A stretch of 33,294 nt of DNA, from contig JAZONV010000039.1 of assembly GCA_045654685.1 (NCBI GenBank), positions 1 to 33,294 on the forward strand, in the 5' to 3' direction. Shown in pieces: positions 18,185 through 24,468 of this stretch; positions within the stretch are counted from its first letter, which is position 1; each line of letters opens with the position of its first letter. Below the pieces are notes generated by a model. That model was given only the letters and a program-made list of their open reading frames with translations. It had not been told where the DNA came from and searched no databases. The position numbers and the translations under genes are program-made. This stretch comes from RGIG1828 sp045654685 (GTDB taxonomy: Bacteria; Bacillota; Clostridia; UMGS1810).

Positions 18185-19660
18185 TTATATATCATTTAGT
18201 TGTGTAATCATTAATTCAAATGTATCAATTGCTTTCGCAGAAATGTATTGTAAATCTTCTTTAATTTCATAACCATGCACAATCTCATTTCTGCGTTTCT
18301 TAATTATGCTAATTTGTTTAGACAACTGTGTTTTTGTTATAGCTAAATCTTCATATTCATAGCACTTTGAGAATATTTTGTAAATCGTAGGTGGAGAATC
18401 TTTTATTATTCCTTTCTTTTTTGCTGATATAAAATCTTTTTCTGAAATATAATCCCTCAAGAAATATGTATCATATGTTGTATTCCCTTCAAGGAAACTA
18501 GACAATTGCTCATCAGTCAAATATTTCTTCAACTTTTTCTTTGCAAAATAATACGAAAAATTCTCCAAGGCGATATTAATCATAACTATAGCATTTTTAT
18601 AATCTTGTATCAAAAAATAATCTTTAGCACGATTTTTACTCAATTTCCAAATTTCAGTATCAGACTCTTTCAACTCTTCTGTTATCTTACTTATTTCACT
18701 CTCACTTAACGATGGTTTTAAAGAGCCACTAGAAGAAACCGCCATTGATATACTTAATGGTATGTTTTTAATACACACATCGCCTGCATAAGCACTAATT
18801 TGATAATTAAATATCATATTCTCATTTAATTCAGAAAGCCAGTATCTTTGAGTTGCTACTATATATTTCTTTAAAAAGAAATTATACACTTTTATCCCTT
18901 CATACAATGGCTTAAACACTTCAATACCAGATCTATTTGTTTTAACTAATTCATTGCCATTTACATACTTTCCTATAGTTATTTTTATAATAGAATGATT
19001 AACGATTCCATACTTGTCTTTTTCAGTGTAAATGTTATCTCCAACAAATAGTTCTGAAGATTTGCTTCTAATTGTTTCACTCTCTATTGTACAAATGCTA
19101 TTATCATATTCAAATTGAAAAACTTTTTTATCTTTAATCAGTAAATGATATGGTATTTCCACAACAATGACTGTCTTTAGATCATCATTTAACACCGCAT
19201 CTAAAATTGCTTTAGTTTCAATTAAGTTTTTCTTAAATTGCTCATTCCTATTTTTGTCATAGAATTTATATATGTAACCAATTAATGTTTGTGCCTCTGT
19301 CAATTTCTTTTCATTATTTGTATTTAAATATATCATTATTTTTTCTCTAGCTAGCATTTGTTTCGTAATGCATTCATTTACAAAACTATCTATTGTTGGA
19401 TACTTTTCTTTAATTTGCAAAGACATTTCAAAGAATTTTTCAGAATTTGAATACTGATTTACCTCTAAATATAGTGAACCCAGACCTCTATAAATGAGAT
19501 ATATATGTGAAATCAAGAGAGTTTTATCTTCATCACCTATTATATCAATTTTTTTACAAGCATCTAATCCCATATTTATACGCATTTCATTATTTAATTC
19601 TTTTATCGAAATATTCTTGGATGTATTAATGATGAATTCCGCTATTTCTCTGTTATTCAC
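18185..19660 (-). CDS. HEPN-motif protein with TPR-like N-terminus, candidate RNase/defence protein
   Basis: 491 residues starting with GTG at 19660, eight bases after AAGGAGA. The N-terminal ~160 residues are helical and TPR-like (LYLEVNQYSNSEKFFEMSL); the middle (about 165-320) is beta-rich and unrecognised; the C-terminal ~170 residues are helical and end with KRRNEIVHGYE, where Arg457-Asn458-xxx-His462 is the RNxxxH motif of HEPN domains. Many HEPN proteins with this motif are metal-independent RNases in toxin-antitoxin or abortive-infection systems; some are inactive. Very AT-rich compared with the neighbouring chromosome. Flanked by element copies on both sides. RNase activity is inference. 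Confidence 0.72.
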   Translation of the reverse strand: MNNREIAEFIINTSKNISIKELNNEMRINMGLDACKKIDIIGDEDKTLLISHIYLIYRGLGSLYLEVNQYSNSEKFFEMSLQIKEKYPTIDSFVNECITKQMLAREKIMIYLNTNNEKKLTEAQTLIGYIYKFYDKNRNEQFKKNLIETKAILDAVLNDDLKTVIVVEIPYHLLIKDKKVFQFEYDNSICTIESETIRSKSSELFVGDNIYTEKDKYGIVNHSIIKITIGKYVNGNELVKTNRSGIEVFKPLYEGIKVYNFFLKKYIVATQRYWLSELNENMIFNYQISAYAGDVCIKNIPLSISMAVSSSGSLKPSLSESEISKITEELKESDTEIWKLSKNRAKDYFLIQDYKNAIVMINIALENFSYYFAKKKLKKYLTDEQLSSFLEGNTTYDTYFLRDYISEKDFISAKKKGIIKDSPPTIYKIFSKCYEYEDLAITKTQLSKQISIIKKRRNEIVHGYEIKEDLQYISAKAIDTFELMITQLNDI

Positions 19661-19696
19661 TAAAAATTCTCCTTAAATCTAATTTTTAAAATACAG

Positions 19697-19740
19697 TTTT
19701 CAACATCTTCCGACCTTTTTCGACTTTTGTCAAGTCGGGA
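19697..19740 (-). repeat. Shared upstream segment, copy before the HEPN gene
   Basis: 44 bp about 78% identical to 21627-21670; the last 18 bases of the shared core, TTCGACTTTTGTCAAGTC, are identical. The core contains CGACTT/AAGTCG, a six-base stem. Read leftward it gives TTGACA 31 bases or so after the previous element and about 68 bases before the start at 19660, so it could supply a -35 box; the matching -10 (GAAGAT, 17 bases on) is poor. Confidence 0.6.
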
Positions 19741-19910
19741 GAACAGTGAATAATAGGACCTACTAATTTTCCCTGATTTTTTCACTAGATTTTCCTTAAA
19801 CACTTTTCTTTAGAACCCGCGAGAATACTGGATTTTCTCGCTCCCGATGATATATGTAAATATTATAAATCGGCAAACTAATGTTTTAAATTTTATAGAC
19901 TTGACACGAG
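19728..19910. repeat. Dispersed ~185 bp non-coding element, copy 2
   Basis: Full copy with terminal inverted repeats TGTCAAGTC (19728-19736) and GACTTGACA (19898-19906). Shares with copy 1 the blocks GAGAACAGTGAATAATAGG, AGAACCCGCGAGAATACTGG and CGGCAAACTAATG. Ends 28 bases from the stop of the small membrane protein gene. No coding capacity; no transposase in the island. Confidence 0.8.
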
Positions 19911-19937
19911 TAAAATGTAATATGTGTTTTAGAACTA

Positions 19938-20177
19938 TTATATTTCCTTTTTTGTTTTCAAAGTTAATACCAATTTCTTTATACACCAATAAAAGCCATA
20001 ACACATTGCATAAATGAGCCATAAGCATCCAATCATCATATACCAACACATCAAGAACATATAATAAAACAAAAGGAATACTAATGCGTAGCCTGCATTT
20101 TTCTTACTAACTCTTGTACCTATTCCTATGCGAAAACCACCAAATTTCGCTATTGTTTTTGAAAAACTTAAAAACAT
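19938..20177 (-). CDS. Small membrane protein, unknown function
   Basis: 79 residues; start at 20177 has AAGGGG seven bases upstream. The N-terminus FSKTIAKFGGFRIGIGTRVSKK is basic and glycine-rich and loosely recalls DUF4236-type N-termini (a weak likeness). Residues about 28-65 are hydrophobic with many aromatic residues and probably form one or two membrane helices; the C-terminus is lysine-rich. An overlapping frame (19810-20049) is not supported by a ribosome binding site. It precedes element copy 2 and follows the anchored protein gene by 25 bases. Confidence 0.55.
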   Translation of the reverse strand: MFLSFSKTIAKFGGFRIGIGTRVSKKNAGYALVFLLFYYMFLMCWYMMIGCLWLIYAMCYGFYWCIKKLVLTLKTKKEI

Positions 20178-20202
20178 ATGTATTACCCCTTTTTATATTT
20201 AT

Positions 20203-20808
20203 TTACGGATTCCATATTTCCGACTCTTGTTTTGAATTAGCACCTGCTCCATTAGGATACCATGTAATTGTTGGTTTGGACTCACTAACATAGGTCACAG
20301 GATTACTCTGCCACAACGCAATTAAACTATCATATGTAGGTTGGTTGTTGGACACATTATCTTTGCTGTTATAAATCTTAAAAGTAAGATTACTATACTC
20401 ACCGTATTCGGAAATGAGCATCTTAAAAACGGTTTTACATTCATTGTGCCAATTACTAGATTTATTATCAACAACAGCATAGACATCTAATGTTTCGCCA
20501 TCTTTTGTTATACCTTTTCCACTTAATAACCAGCATTCAGGACCTGTATAACCATCGGGTGCAAGTTGGAGCATTTCAGTTTTTGTGTCAGAGTTAATTT
20601 TATCTTCATTTTTATCATTCTGAACAAAAGAAGTCTTTTCATCAATTTCAGTTGTTTGACTTTTTTCTTGTTTTTCTATTGGTTCTGTGGTTGGTTCATT
20701 AGAACCACTTATTGCTGCAATTAAAACAATAGCAACAATAAGATAAAACCACCATTTTTTATAAAAAGATTTTTTAGCATTTGATGTGTTATTTTTTACT
20801 TCGTTCAT
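20203..20808 (-). CDS. Membrane-anchored extracellular protein, unknown function
   Basis: 201 residues; start at 20808 with AAAGGAAG upstream. Layout: short basic cytosolic N-terminus, one membrane helix (about 19-35, WWFYLIVAIVLIAAI), a charged Glu/Lys/Thr-rich linker (about 36-85), and a C-terminal domain (about 85-201) with Trp- and Asn-rich sequence (YTGPECWLLSGKGITKDG, YNSKDNVSNNQ). The C-terminal domain may bind something outside the cell, but I recognise no family. Lies 24 bases after the second HEPN-like gene, probably co-transcribed with it and with the small membrane protein. Confidence 0.65.
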   Translation of the reverse strand: MNEVKNNTSNAKKSFYKKWWFYLIVAIVLIAAISGSNEPTTEPIEKQEKSQTTEIDEKTSFVQNDKNEDKINSDTKTEMLQLAPDGYTGPECWLLSGKGITKDGETLDVYAVVDNKSSNWHNECKTVFKMLISEYGEYSNLTFKIYNSKDNVSNNQPTYDSLIALWQSNPVTYVSESKPTITWYPNGAGANSKQESEIWNP

Positions 20809-20832
20809 TTTTATCTTCCTTTCATATGAAAT

Positions 20833-21594
20833 TTAATTATACCACGATAATTCACAAAATCTATCCATACCATTGTTTTTCCCTGGCGGAACATGATTGT
20901 CTAAACAATACTGCAGGTAATTTTCAAAACAGTTTAAACATAGGTCTTGAACAAATTTAACAGGATAGATTAATTGCCACACTTCATCAGATATAATTTT
21001 ACCTTTAGTTACATACTGTCTATAACAATTTATATAATATGGTTGCGTTTCTCGCTCATTTGGAAATGTATGCCGAGATGAAAATTCGTGAGACAAACGG
21101 CATCTTATGCGATATAATAAATCTACATATCTATGTTTACATTCAATACTATCACAAAACTCTATACCTTTAATTGGTTCTAGAATTGCACGAATATCAG
21201 CAACTTTATCTCGTATTATAGTTGTTTTGGGATAATAAAAACTACCGTCTTCTAATTCCTCTAAATTAACATTATTTTTTACAATATCTTCAACATGGTA
21301 ATACAATGTAATAGGATCAACAAGTTCCAGAAAATCATATTTGTTTTGAAAAACAAGAACAAAGTCAGTAAAAGTCTTTTGATTTTTTCTATCTGGATAA
21401 TTAAAATATTCTTGTGCCATCATATCTATAATAGAAAAATATGTCAAAAGTTTTATTTCATCGGACTTAATTTTTTCAAGTTCAGCTATTATTTCAGCAA
21501 TCCAGTTCTTCCAAGAATCTACCATGTATTCAACATAATCAAATGGTTTTTCTTCAAAAAAAGTTTCTGTATCAAATACTTTGCTTTTCGACAT
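20833..21594 (-). CDS. HEPN-like helical protein, unknown function
   Basis: 253 residues from the ATG at 21594, which follows GGGAGGGAG; a longer form from 21636 has no such site. Mostly helical. Residues 161-170, YRIRCRLSHE, fit a degenerate HEPN motif (Arg164-x4-His169, with Cys in place of the usual Asn). Upstream helices with paired Glu/Asp (DMMAQEYFNYPD) also resemble HEPN-type proteins. A 44 bp segment shared with the other HEPN gene precedes it. An RNase or nucleic-acid-binding role is possible; the assignment is weaker than for the 491-residue protein. Confidence 0.5.
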   Translation of the reverse strand: MSKSKVFDTETFFEEKPFDYVEYMVDSWKNWIAEIIAELEKIKSDEIKLLTYFSIIDMMAQEYFNYPDRKNQKTFTDFVLVFQNKYDFLELVDPITLYYHVEDIVKNNVNLEELEDGSFYYPKTTIIRDKVADIRAILEPIKGIEFCDSIECKHRYVDLLYRIRCRLSHEFSSRHTFPNERETQPYYINCYRQYVTKGKIISDEVWQLIYPVKFVQDLCLNCFENYLQYCLDNHVPPGKNNGMDRFCELSWYN

Positions 21595-21626
21595 ATTCTC
21601 CCTCCCAAATATCATTTTCTTCTCAT

Positions 21627-21670
21627 TTTTCAACACAGTTCAACACAATTCGACTTTTGTCAAGTCAGGA
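21627..21670 (-). repeat. Shared upstream segment, copy before the second HEPN-like gene
   Basis: Second copy of the 44 bp segment at 19697-19740, placed 33 bases before the start at 21594 and nine bases after the Doc stop at 21679. Read leftward it offers TTGACA but no good -10 at 17 bases. Confidence 0.6.
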
Positions 21671-21678
21671 ACAAAAAA

Positions 21679-22056
21679 TTATTTTTTGAATTTATTTATC
21701 CATTCTAAAATCTCATCATATTTCATATCGCCCGAAGCAACCGATAAACCAAAATTTACAACATCTTCATTTGTACAATTCATTTTTATGCCTTCCGCCT
21801 CTAAAAAAGTAAGCATAACATAAACACCAATTCTTTTATTTCCATCAACAAATGCATGATTAGATATTAACGAAAATCCAAGACTTGCCGCTTTTTCTTC
21901 TTTAGTCTTATAAAGTTCTTTTCCACCAAAAGTAGCATAAGCATTATTAAGAGCACTTTCTAAAAGACCAACATCTCTTACACCAACACCGCCGCCCGTT
22001 TCTTCTGCTATAAGTTGGTGAAGTAAAAGCACTTTTTCCTTACTTAATTTAATCAT
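21679..22056 (-). CDS. doc: Doc/Fic-family toxin of a type II toxin-antitoxin pair
   Basis: 125 residues, the usual Doc length. The Fic/Doc motif HAFVDGNKRIG has His67, Phe69, Asp71, Gly72, Asn73, Lys74 and Arg75. Doc-type proteins with HxFx(D/N)xNK phosphorylate EF-Tu and stop translation; the Lys after Asn, in place of the Gly of AMPylating Fic proteins, favours the Doc type. The ATG overlaps the antitoxin stop by four bases, so the two are translationally coupled. All motif residues are present, so it is likely active. Confidence 0.92.
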   Translation of the reverse strand: MIKLSKEKVLLLHQLIAEETGGGVGVRDVGLLESALNNAYATFGGKELYKTKEEKAASLGFSLISNHAFVDGNKRIGVYVMLTFLEAEGIKMNCTNEDVVNFGLSVASGDMKYDEILEWINKFKK

Positions 22057-22295
22057 TTTGCCAACTCCTCAAAAGCGGGTTTGAACCTGTTCATAATCCT
22101 CTTTGCTGCGACATCAATTTTTTCATCATCAGAAATATCAAAATATGAATTTGAATCCACATCAATAAGCAAGAATTTCGGCTTGTTGTTTTTGAATATA
22201 ACGGCCTGACCGTTGTTCTCTGCCAATTTAGCAACCTTTGAAAAATTCTGATTTGCTTCTGTCATAGTTGCGATTGTTTCAGTATCTATATTCAT
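22053..22295 (-). CDS. phd: Phd/YefM-family antitoxin
   Basis: 80 residues; AGGAGGT precedes the start at 22295. The N-terminal half has the Phd pattern (ATMTEANQNFSKVAKLAENNGQAVIFKNNKPKF: TEANQNFSKV, then VIFKNNKP and FLLID), the fold that binds the operator. The C-terminal ~30 residues (AAKRIMNRFKPAFEELAK) are helical and would cover the toxin. First gene of the phd-doc operon, under a consensus promoter embedded in an inverted repeat, as expected for autorepression. Confidence 0.92.
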   Translation of the reverse strand: MNIDTETIATMTEANQNFSKVAKLAENNGQAVIFKNNKPKFLLIDVDSNSYFDISDDEKIDVAAKRIMNRFKPAFEELAK

Positions 22296-22325
22296 AACTA
22301 CCTCCTATTATTTATACAATAATTA

Positions 22326-22362
22326 TATCCTACAATTTATATTATATACAAATTGTAGGATA
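22326..22362. promoter_or_regulatory. Operator-like inverted repeat of phd-doc
   Basis: Two perfect 13 bp half-sites, TATCCTACAATTT (22326-22338) and its complement AAATTGTAGGATA (22350-22362), are separated by 11 bp. They flank the -10 box, so a bound Phd dimer or Phd-Doc complex would block RNA polymerase. Placement 31 bases upstream of the antitoxin start is typical. Confidence 0.85.
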
Positions 22363-22369
22363 TTGTCAA
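22341..22369 (-). promoter_or_regulatory. Consensus promoter of phd-doc
   Basis: Perfect TTGACA (22364-22369), 17-base spacer, perfect TATAAT (22341-22346) on the minus strand. Such a strong promoter with an overlapping operator suits a tightly autoregulated toxin-antitoxin operon. Confidence 0.88.
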
Positions 22370-22379
22370 TATAATTTAT

Positions 22380-22396
22380 TTCGACATCTTTCGACA
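22380..22396 (-). promoter_or_regulatory. Two tandem TGTCGAA boxes, Spo0A-box-like
   Basis: On the minus strand TGTCGAA occurs twice with a 10 bp period (22390-22396 and 22380-22386), just upstream of the phd-doc -35 box. TGTCGAA is the known Spo0A binding box, and tandem boxes one helical turn apart are how Spo0A dimers bind. However, related TTCGAC repeats occur elsewhere in the island, so this may be part of a repeat and not a regulatory site. Confidence 0.35.
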
Positions 22397-22402
22397 TTCT
22401 TT

Positions 22403-22430
22403 ATATTGCGACACATAAGGTTTAGATGCA
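22403..22430. repeat. Right copy of island-flanking direct repeat
   Basis: 28 bp matching 16959-16986 at 25 positions. It lies upstream of phd-doc and immediately before the hairpin array, so it marks the right border of the accessory genes. Confidence 0.6.
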
Positions 22431-22440
22431 AATCGTTTTG

Positions 22441-22634
22441 TCGATATGCAATCTTTGATTGCTCGATATTTTTGTTTCACAAAATCGATATGTTTTCGCT
22501 TCGCTCAAAACTCGATATGATATGAATTCTCGTTGCCGTCAGGCAACATATCGAGTGCGTCAGCACATATCGAGTATGTAAGACATATCGAGAATTCGCA
22601 AGAATTCATATCGCTGCGTTGCTTATGCAACGCA
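22441..22634. repeat. Array of eight short hairpins joined by a 7 nt linker
   Basis: Hairpins at 22448-22462 (GCAATC ttt GATTGC), 22470-22484 (TTTTGT ttc ACAAAA), 22492-22511 (imperfect), 22532-22547 (GTTGCC gtca GGCAAC), 22555-22566 (GTGC gtca GCAC), 22575-22587 (TATGT aag ACATA), 22592-22607 (GAATTC gcaa GAATTC) and 22615-22634 (TGCGTTGC ttat GCAACGCA). The stems differ in sequence. Linkers in the left half read TCGATAT (22441, 22463, 22485, 22512) and in the right half ATATCGA (22548, 22567, 22585; ATATCG at 22608), so the array is inverted about 22519-22531. No open frame. Confidence 0.85.
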
Positions 22635-22683
22635 TAGTTCCTGTCAAACCCGGAATAAAAACTCTATTTTAAATCTCCTGTTT

Positions 22684-23163
22684 TTACTTATGATATTTTT
22701 CATTGGAATTGATTTTAAAGCATCTGTATATCTGTTCAGAAAGTATCACTCTCATAAGTTGATGCGGGAAAGTCATTGGTGAAAAACTCAATCTATAGTC
22801 ACTTCTGTTTTTAACTGCATCATCAAGACCAAGAGAGCCACCGATTACAAAATCAATTGTGCTTTTTCCGGAAAGCATAAGATTTGAAAGTTCATTTGCA
22901 AACTTTTCACTTGAAATCCCTTTTCCTTCAACACAAAGAGAAAAAACATAGTCATCGGGCTGAATTGCTTTCAGGATTTTTTCTCCCTCTGTTTTCATAA
23001 CCTTTTTCTCTTCTGCCTCTGACGGATTATCGCTGATTTTTTCGTCGGGCAGTTCGATTATGGAAAAAGTGCAAAATCTTTTGAGTCTTTTGGAATATTC
23101 ATCAATTGCATCTTTAAGATATTTTTCTTTAAGTTTTCCAACACAAATGATATTTATTTTCAT
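22684..23163 (-). CDS. rlmH: 23S rRNA (pseudouridine-1915-N3) methyltransferase RlmH
   Basis: 159 residues, the standard RlmH length. Starts with INIICVGKLKEKYLKDAIDEY and ends with the hallmark ILSEQIYRCFKI and NEKYHK; the SAM-binding knot has FVIGGSLGLDD and the LSPMTFPHQLMR-like stretch LSFSPMTFPHQLMR. The enzyme methylates pseudouridine 1915 in 23S helix 69 of the assembled ribosome. Twelve bases after the sialidase-like gene. The 3' end of rlmH is the classical SCC-element integration site in staphylococci; here an accessory island lies on that side, but no ccr-type recombinase gene is in the window. Confidence 0.95.
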   Translation of the reverse strand: MKINIICVGKLKEKYLKDAIDEYSKRLKRFCTFSIIELPDEKISDNPSEAEEKKVMKTEGEKILKAIQPDDYVFSLCVEGKGISSEKFANELSNLMLSGKSTIDFVIGGSLGLDDAVKNRSDYRLSFSPMTFPHQLMRVILSEQIYRCFKINSNEKYHK

Positions 23164-23175
23164 AATGTTCTCCGC

Positions 23176-24363
23176 TTACAAATCTATAATTTTCCCAAGT
23201 GCAAAATGTTTTCGGTCAGGATACCACAAAATAATTTTTCCGTCGTGCTCGGTAAATGAACCATACAGTGCAAGTTCCGCATGTGGTCTTGGACCATAGG
23301 CAACACCTTCAAGATCCATAAAGATTTCACCCTTTTTGAATCTGATGGGTTGTTCCCCATTGGGGTCAAATGTGCCGTAGGATATGTATACGGGGTCTCG
23401 GGTTACTACCACAGCATGAGTTTTGTTGTGATAGAACTGAACATATTTTCCGTCTTTGCCATAGATTGGACAAGGCGAAAGAGGATGCACAAACAGTGAA
23501 CCATCTTCAAATTTTAAAGGCTTTGTTTCAGACCAAGTATGACCGTCATCCTCCGAAACAGACCAGTATATGGCTCCTGATGATGTTCTGCAATTTACAA
23601 AGAGACGGTTGTCAGGAAGAAGAATCAGGTTGGGTTCCTGGGCAACACTGATATTTTTGTAGGGAACTTCTATGCCGTCTTCGCTATCGGGCAAAAATGT
23701 AATTTTAATATCTTTTGGTTCCGGGTCATCATCTATGTTGTCAAAACGCATGAAAAAGCATCTTGAGTCGTCTTCGTACCATTCTTTTCCCTCGGGACAT
23801 ATTGAATAGCTTGTCCATTTTGTATAGCCGCATATATATTTTCCGTCTCTGCCTCTTATGGGTTTTTGGAAAATGACATTATTCTGAGCTATTCCCTCAT
23901 CAGAACTATCATATTTTGTTTTTCTCATGGGAATATCAACAGGATTTGTCCATGTGTTTCCTGCATCGTCGGAATATATGCAGGACTGCTCACCGGTAAG
24001 CTGTGTTCCGTTGTCCCATTTGTCGGTTTGTCTTGTGTAGATAAGATATATTCTCCCCGACTTTGTCACTATGGGATATGCCCAGCTTGCCTGACTGGTG
24101 TAGTGTTTATCTTCTCTCAATGAGCCAACAATATATTTTGGCTCTGTCCATGTTTTTCCATAGTCACAGCTTTTGGATATTACCGCATGATTATTTCCGC
24201 TTCCCTCTACAGAGCTTTGGGTCCATATGGCAATGAGACCTTCCTCTTTTGGATTGTCAAACACATGTATGTGTTCATTGTCGCTTACATATTCCTTTCC
24301 TTTTGGGATGTATATCACATAATCAGGTTGTGTTCTTTGCCATTCATAATCAAATTTTTTCAT
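23176..24363 (-). CDS. BNR-repeat (sialidase-like) glycosidase, cytosolic
   Basis: 395 residues; start at 24363 after AAGGAG. No signal peptide, so probably cytosolic. Three Asp-box (BNR) repeats, S-x-D-x-G-x-T-W, are visible at about 65-72 (SCDYGKTW), 131-138 (SDDAGNTW) and 270-277 (SEDDGHTW), typical of six-bladed sialidase-type propellers. The RIP-like segment is YIYIP-like (VIYIPKG, about 16-22), so the first arginine of the sialidase triad is absent at that place. I therefore call it sialidase-like; true substrate may be another sugar. Upstream of and close to rlmH. Confidence 0.75.
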   Translation of the reverse strand: MKKFDYEWQRTQPDYVIYIPKGKEYVSDNEHIHVFDNPKEEGLIAIWTQSSVEGSGNNHAVISKSCDYGKTWTEPKYIVGSLREDKHYTSQASWAYPIVTKSGRIYLIYTRQTDKWDNGTQLTGEQSCIYSDDAGNTWTNPVDIPMRKTKYDSSDEGIAQNNVIFQKPIRGRDGKYICGYTKWTSYSICPEGKEWYEDDSRCFFMRFDNIDDDPEPKDIKITFLPDSEDGIEVPYKNISVAQEPNLILLPDNRLFVNCRTSSGAIYWSVSEDDGHTWSETKPLKFEDGSLFVHPLSPCPIYGKDGKYVQFYHNKTHAVVVTRDPVYISYGTFDPNGEQPIRFKKGEIFMDLEGVAYGPRPHAELALYGSFTEHDGKIILWYPDRKHFALGKIIDL

Positions 24364-24468
24364 AGGTTTTTCTCCTTATGGTTGACTATTACAAGTACGC
24401 AAACTTTTACAAATAAATGATATCATCTATTTGTCTGTGAGTCAACAAAAAATAGCGAGAAAATTGCA

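Noticed and set aside
17005..19910. Dispersed elements as integron attC sites
   Set aside because: Placement after stop codons and the short inverted ends are suggestive, but I see no RYYYAAC / GTTRRRY core pair and no integrase gene, so the name attC is not justified.
19810..20049. Leftward 79-residue frame overlapping the small membrane protein gene
   Set aside because: Runs into the dispersed element, lacks a ribosome binding site and shares its start region with the better supported frame at 19938-20177.
22441..22634. Hairpin array as a CRISPR array
   Set aside because: The constant unit is only 7 nt, spacers are self-complementary hairpins, orientation flips at the centre and no cas genes are near.
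16959..22684. SCC-type element in rlmH
   Set aside because: The position beside the rlmH 3' end fits, but there are no ccr recombinase genes and no SCC-like attachment sequence at both borders.
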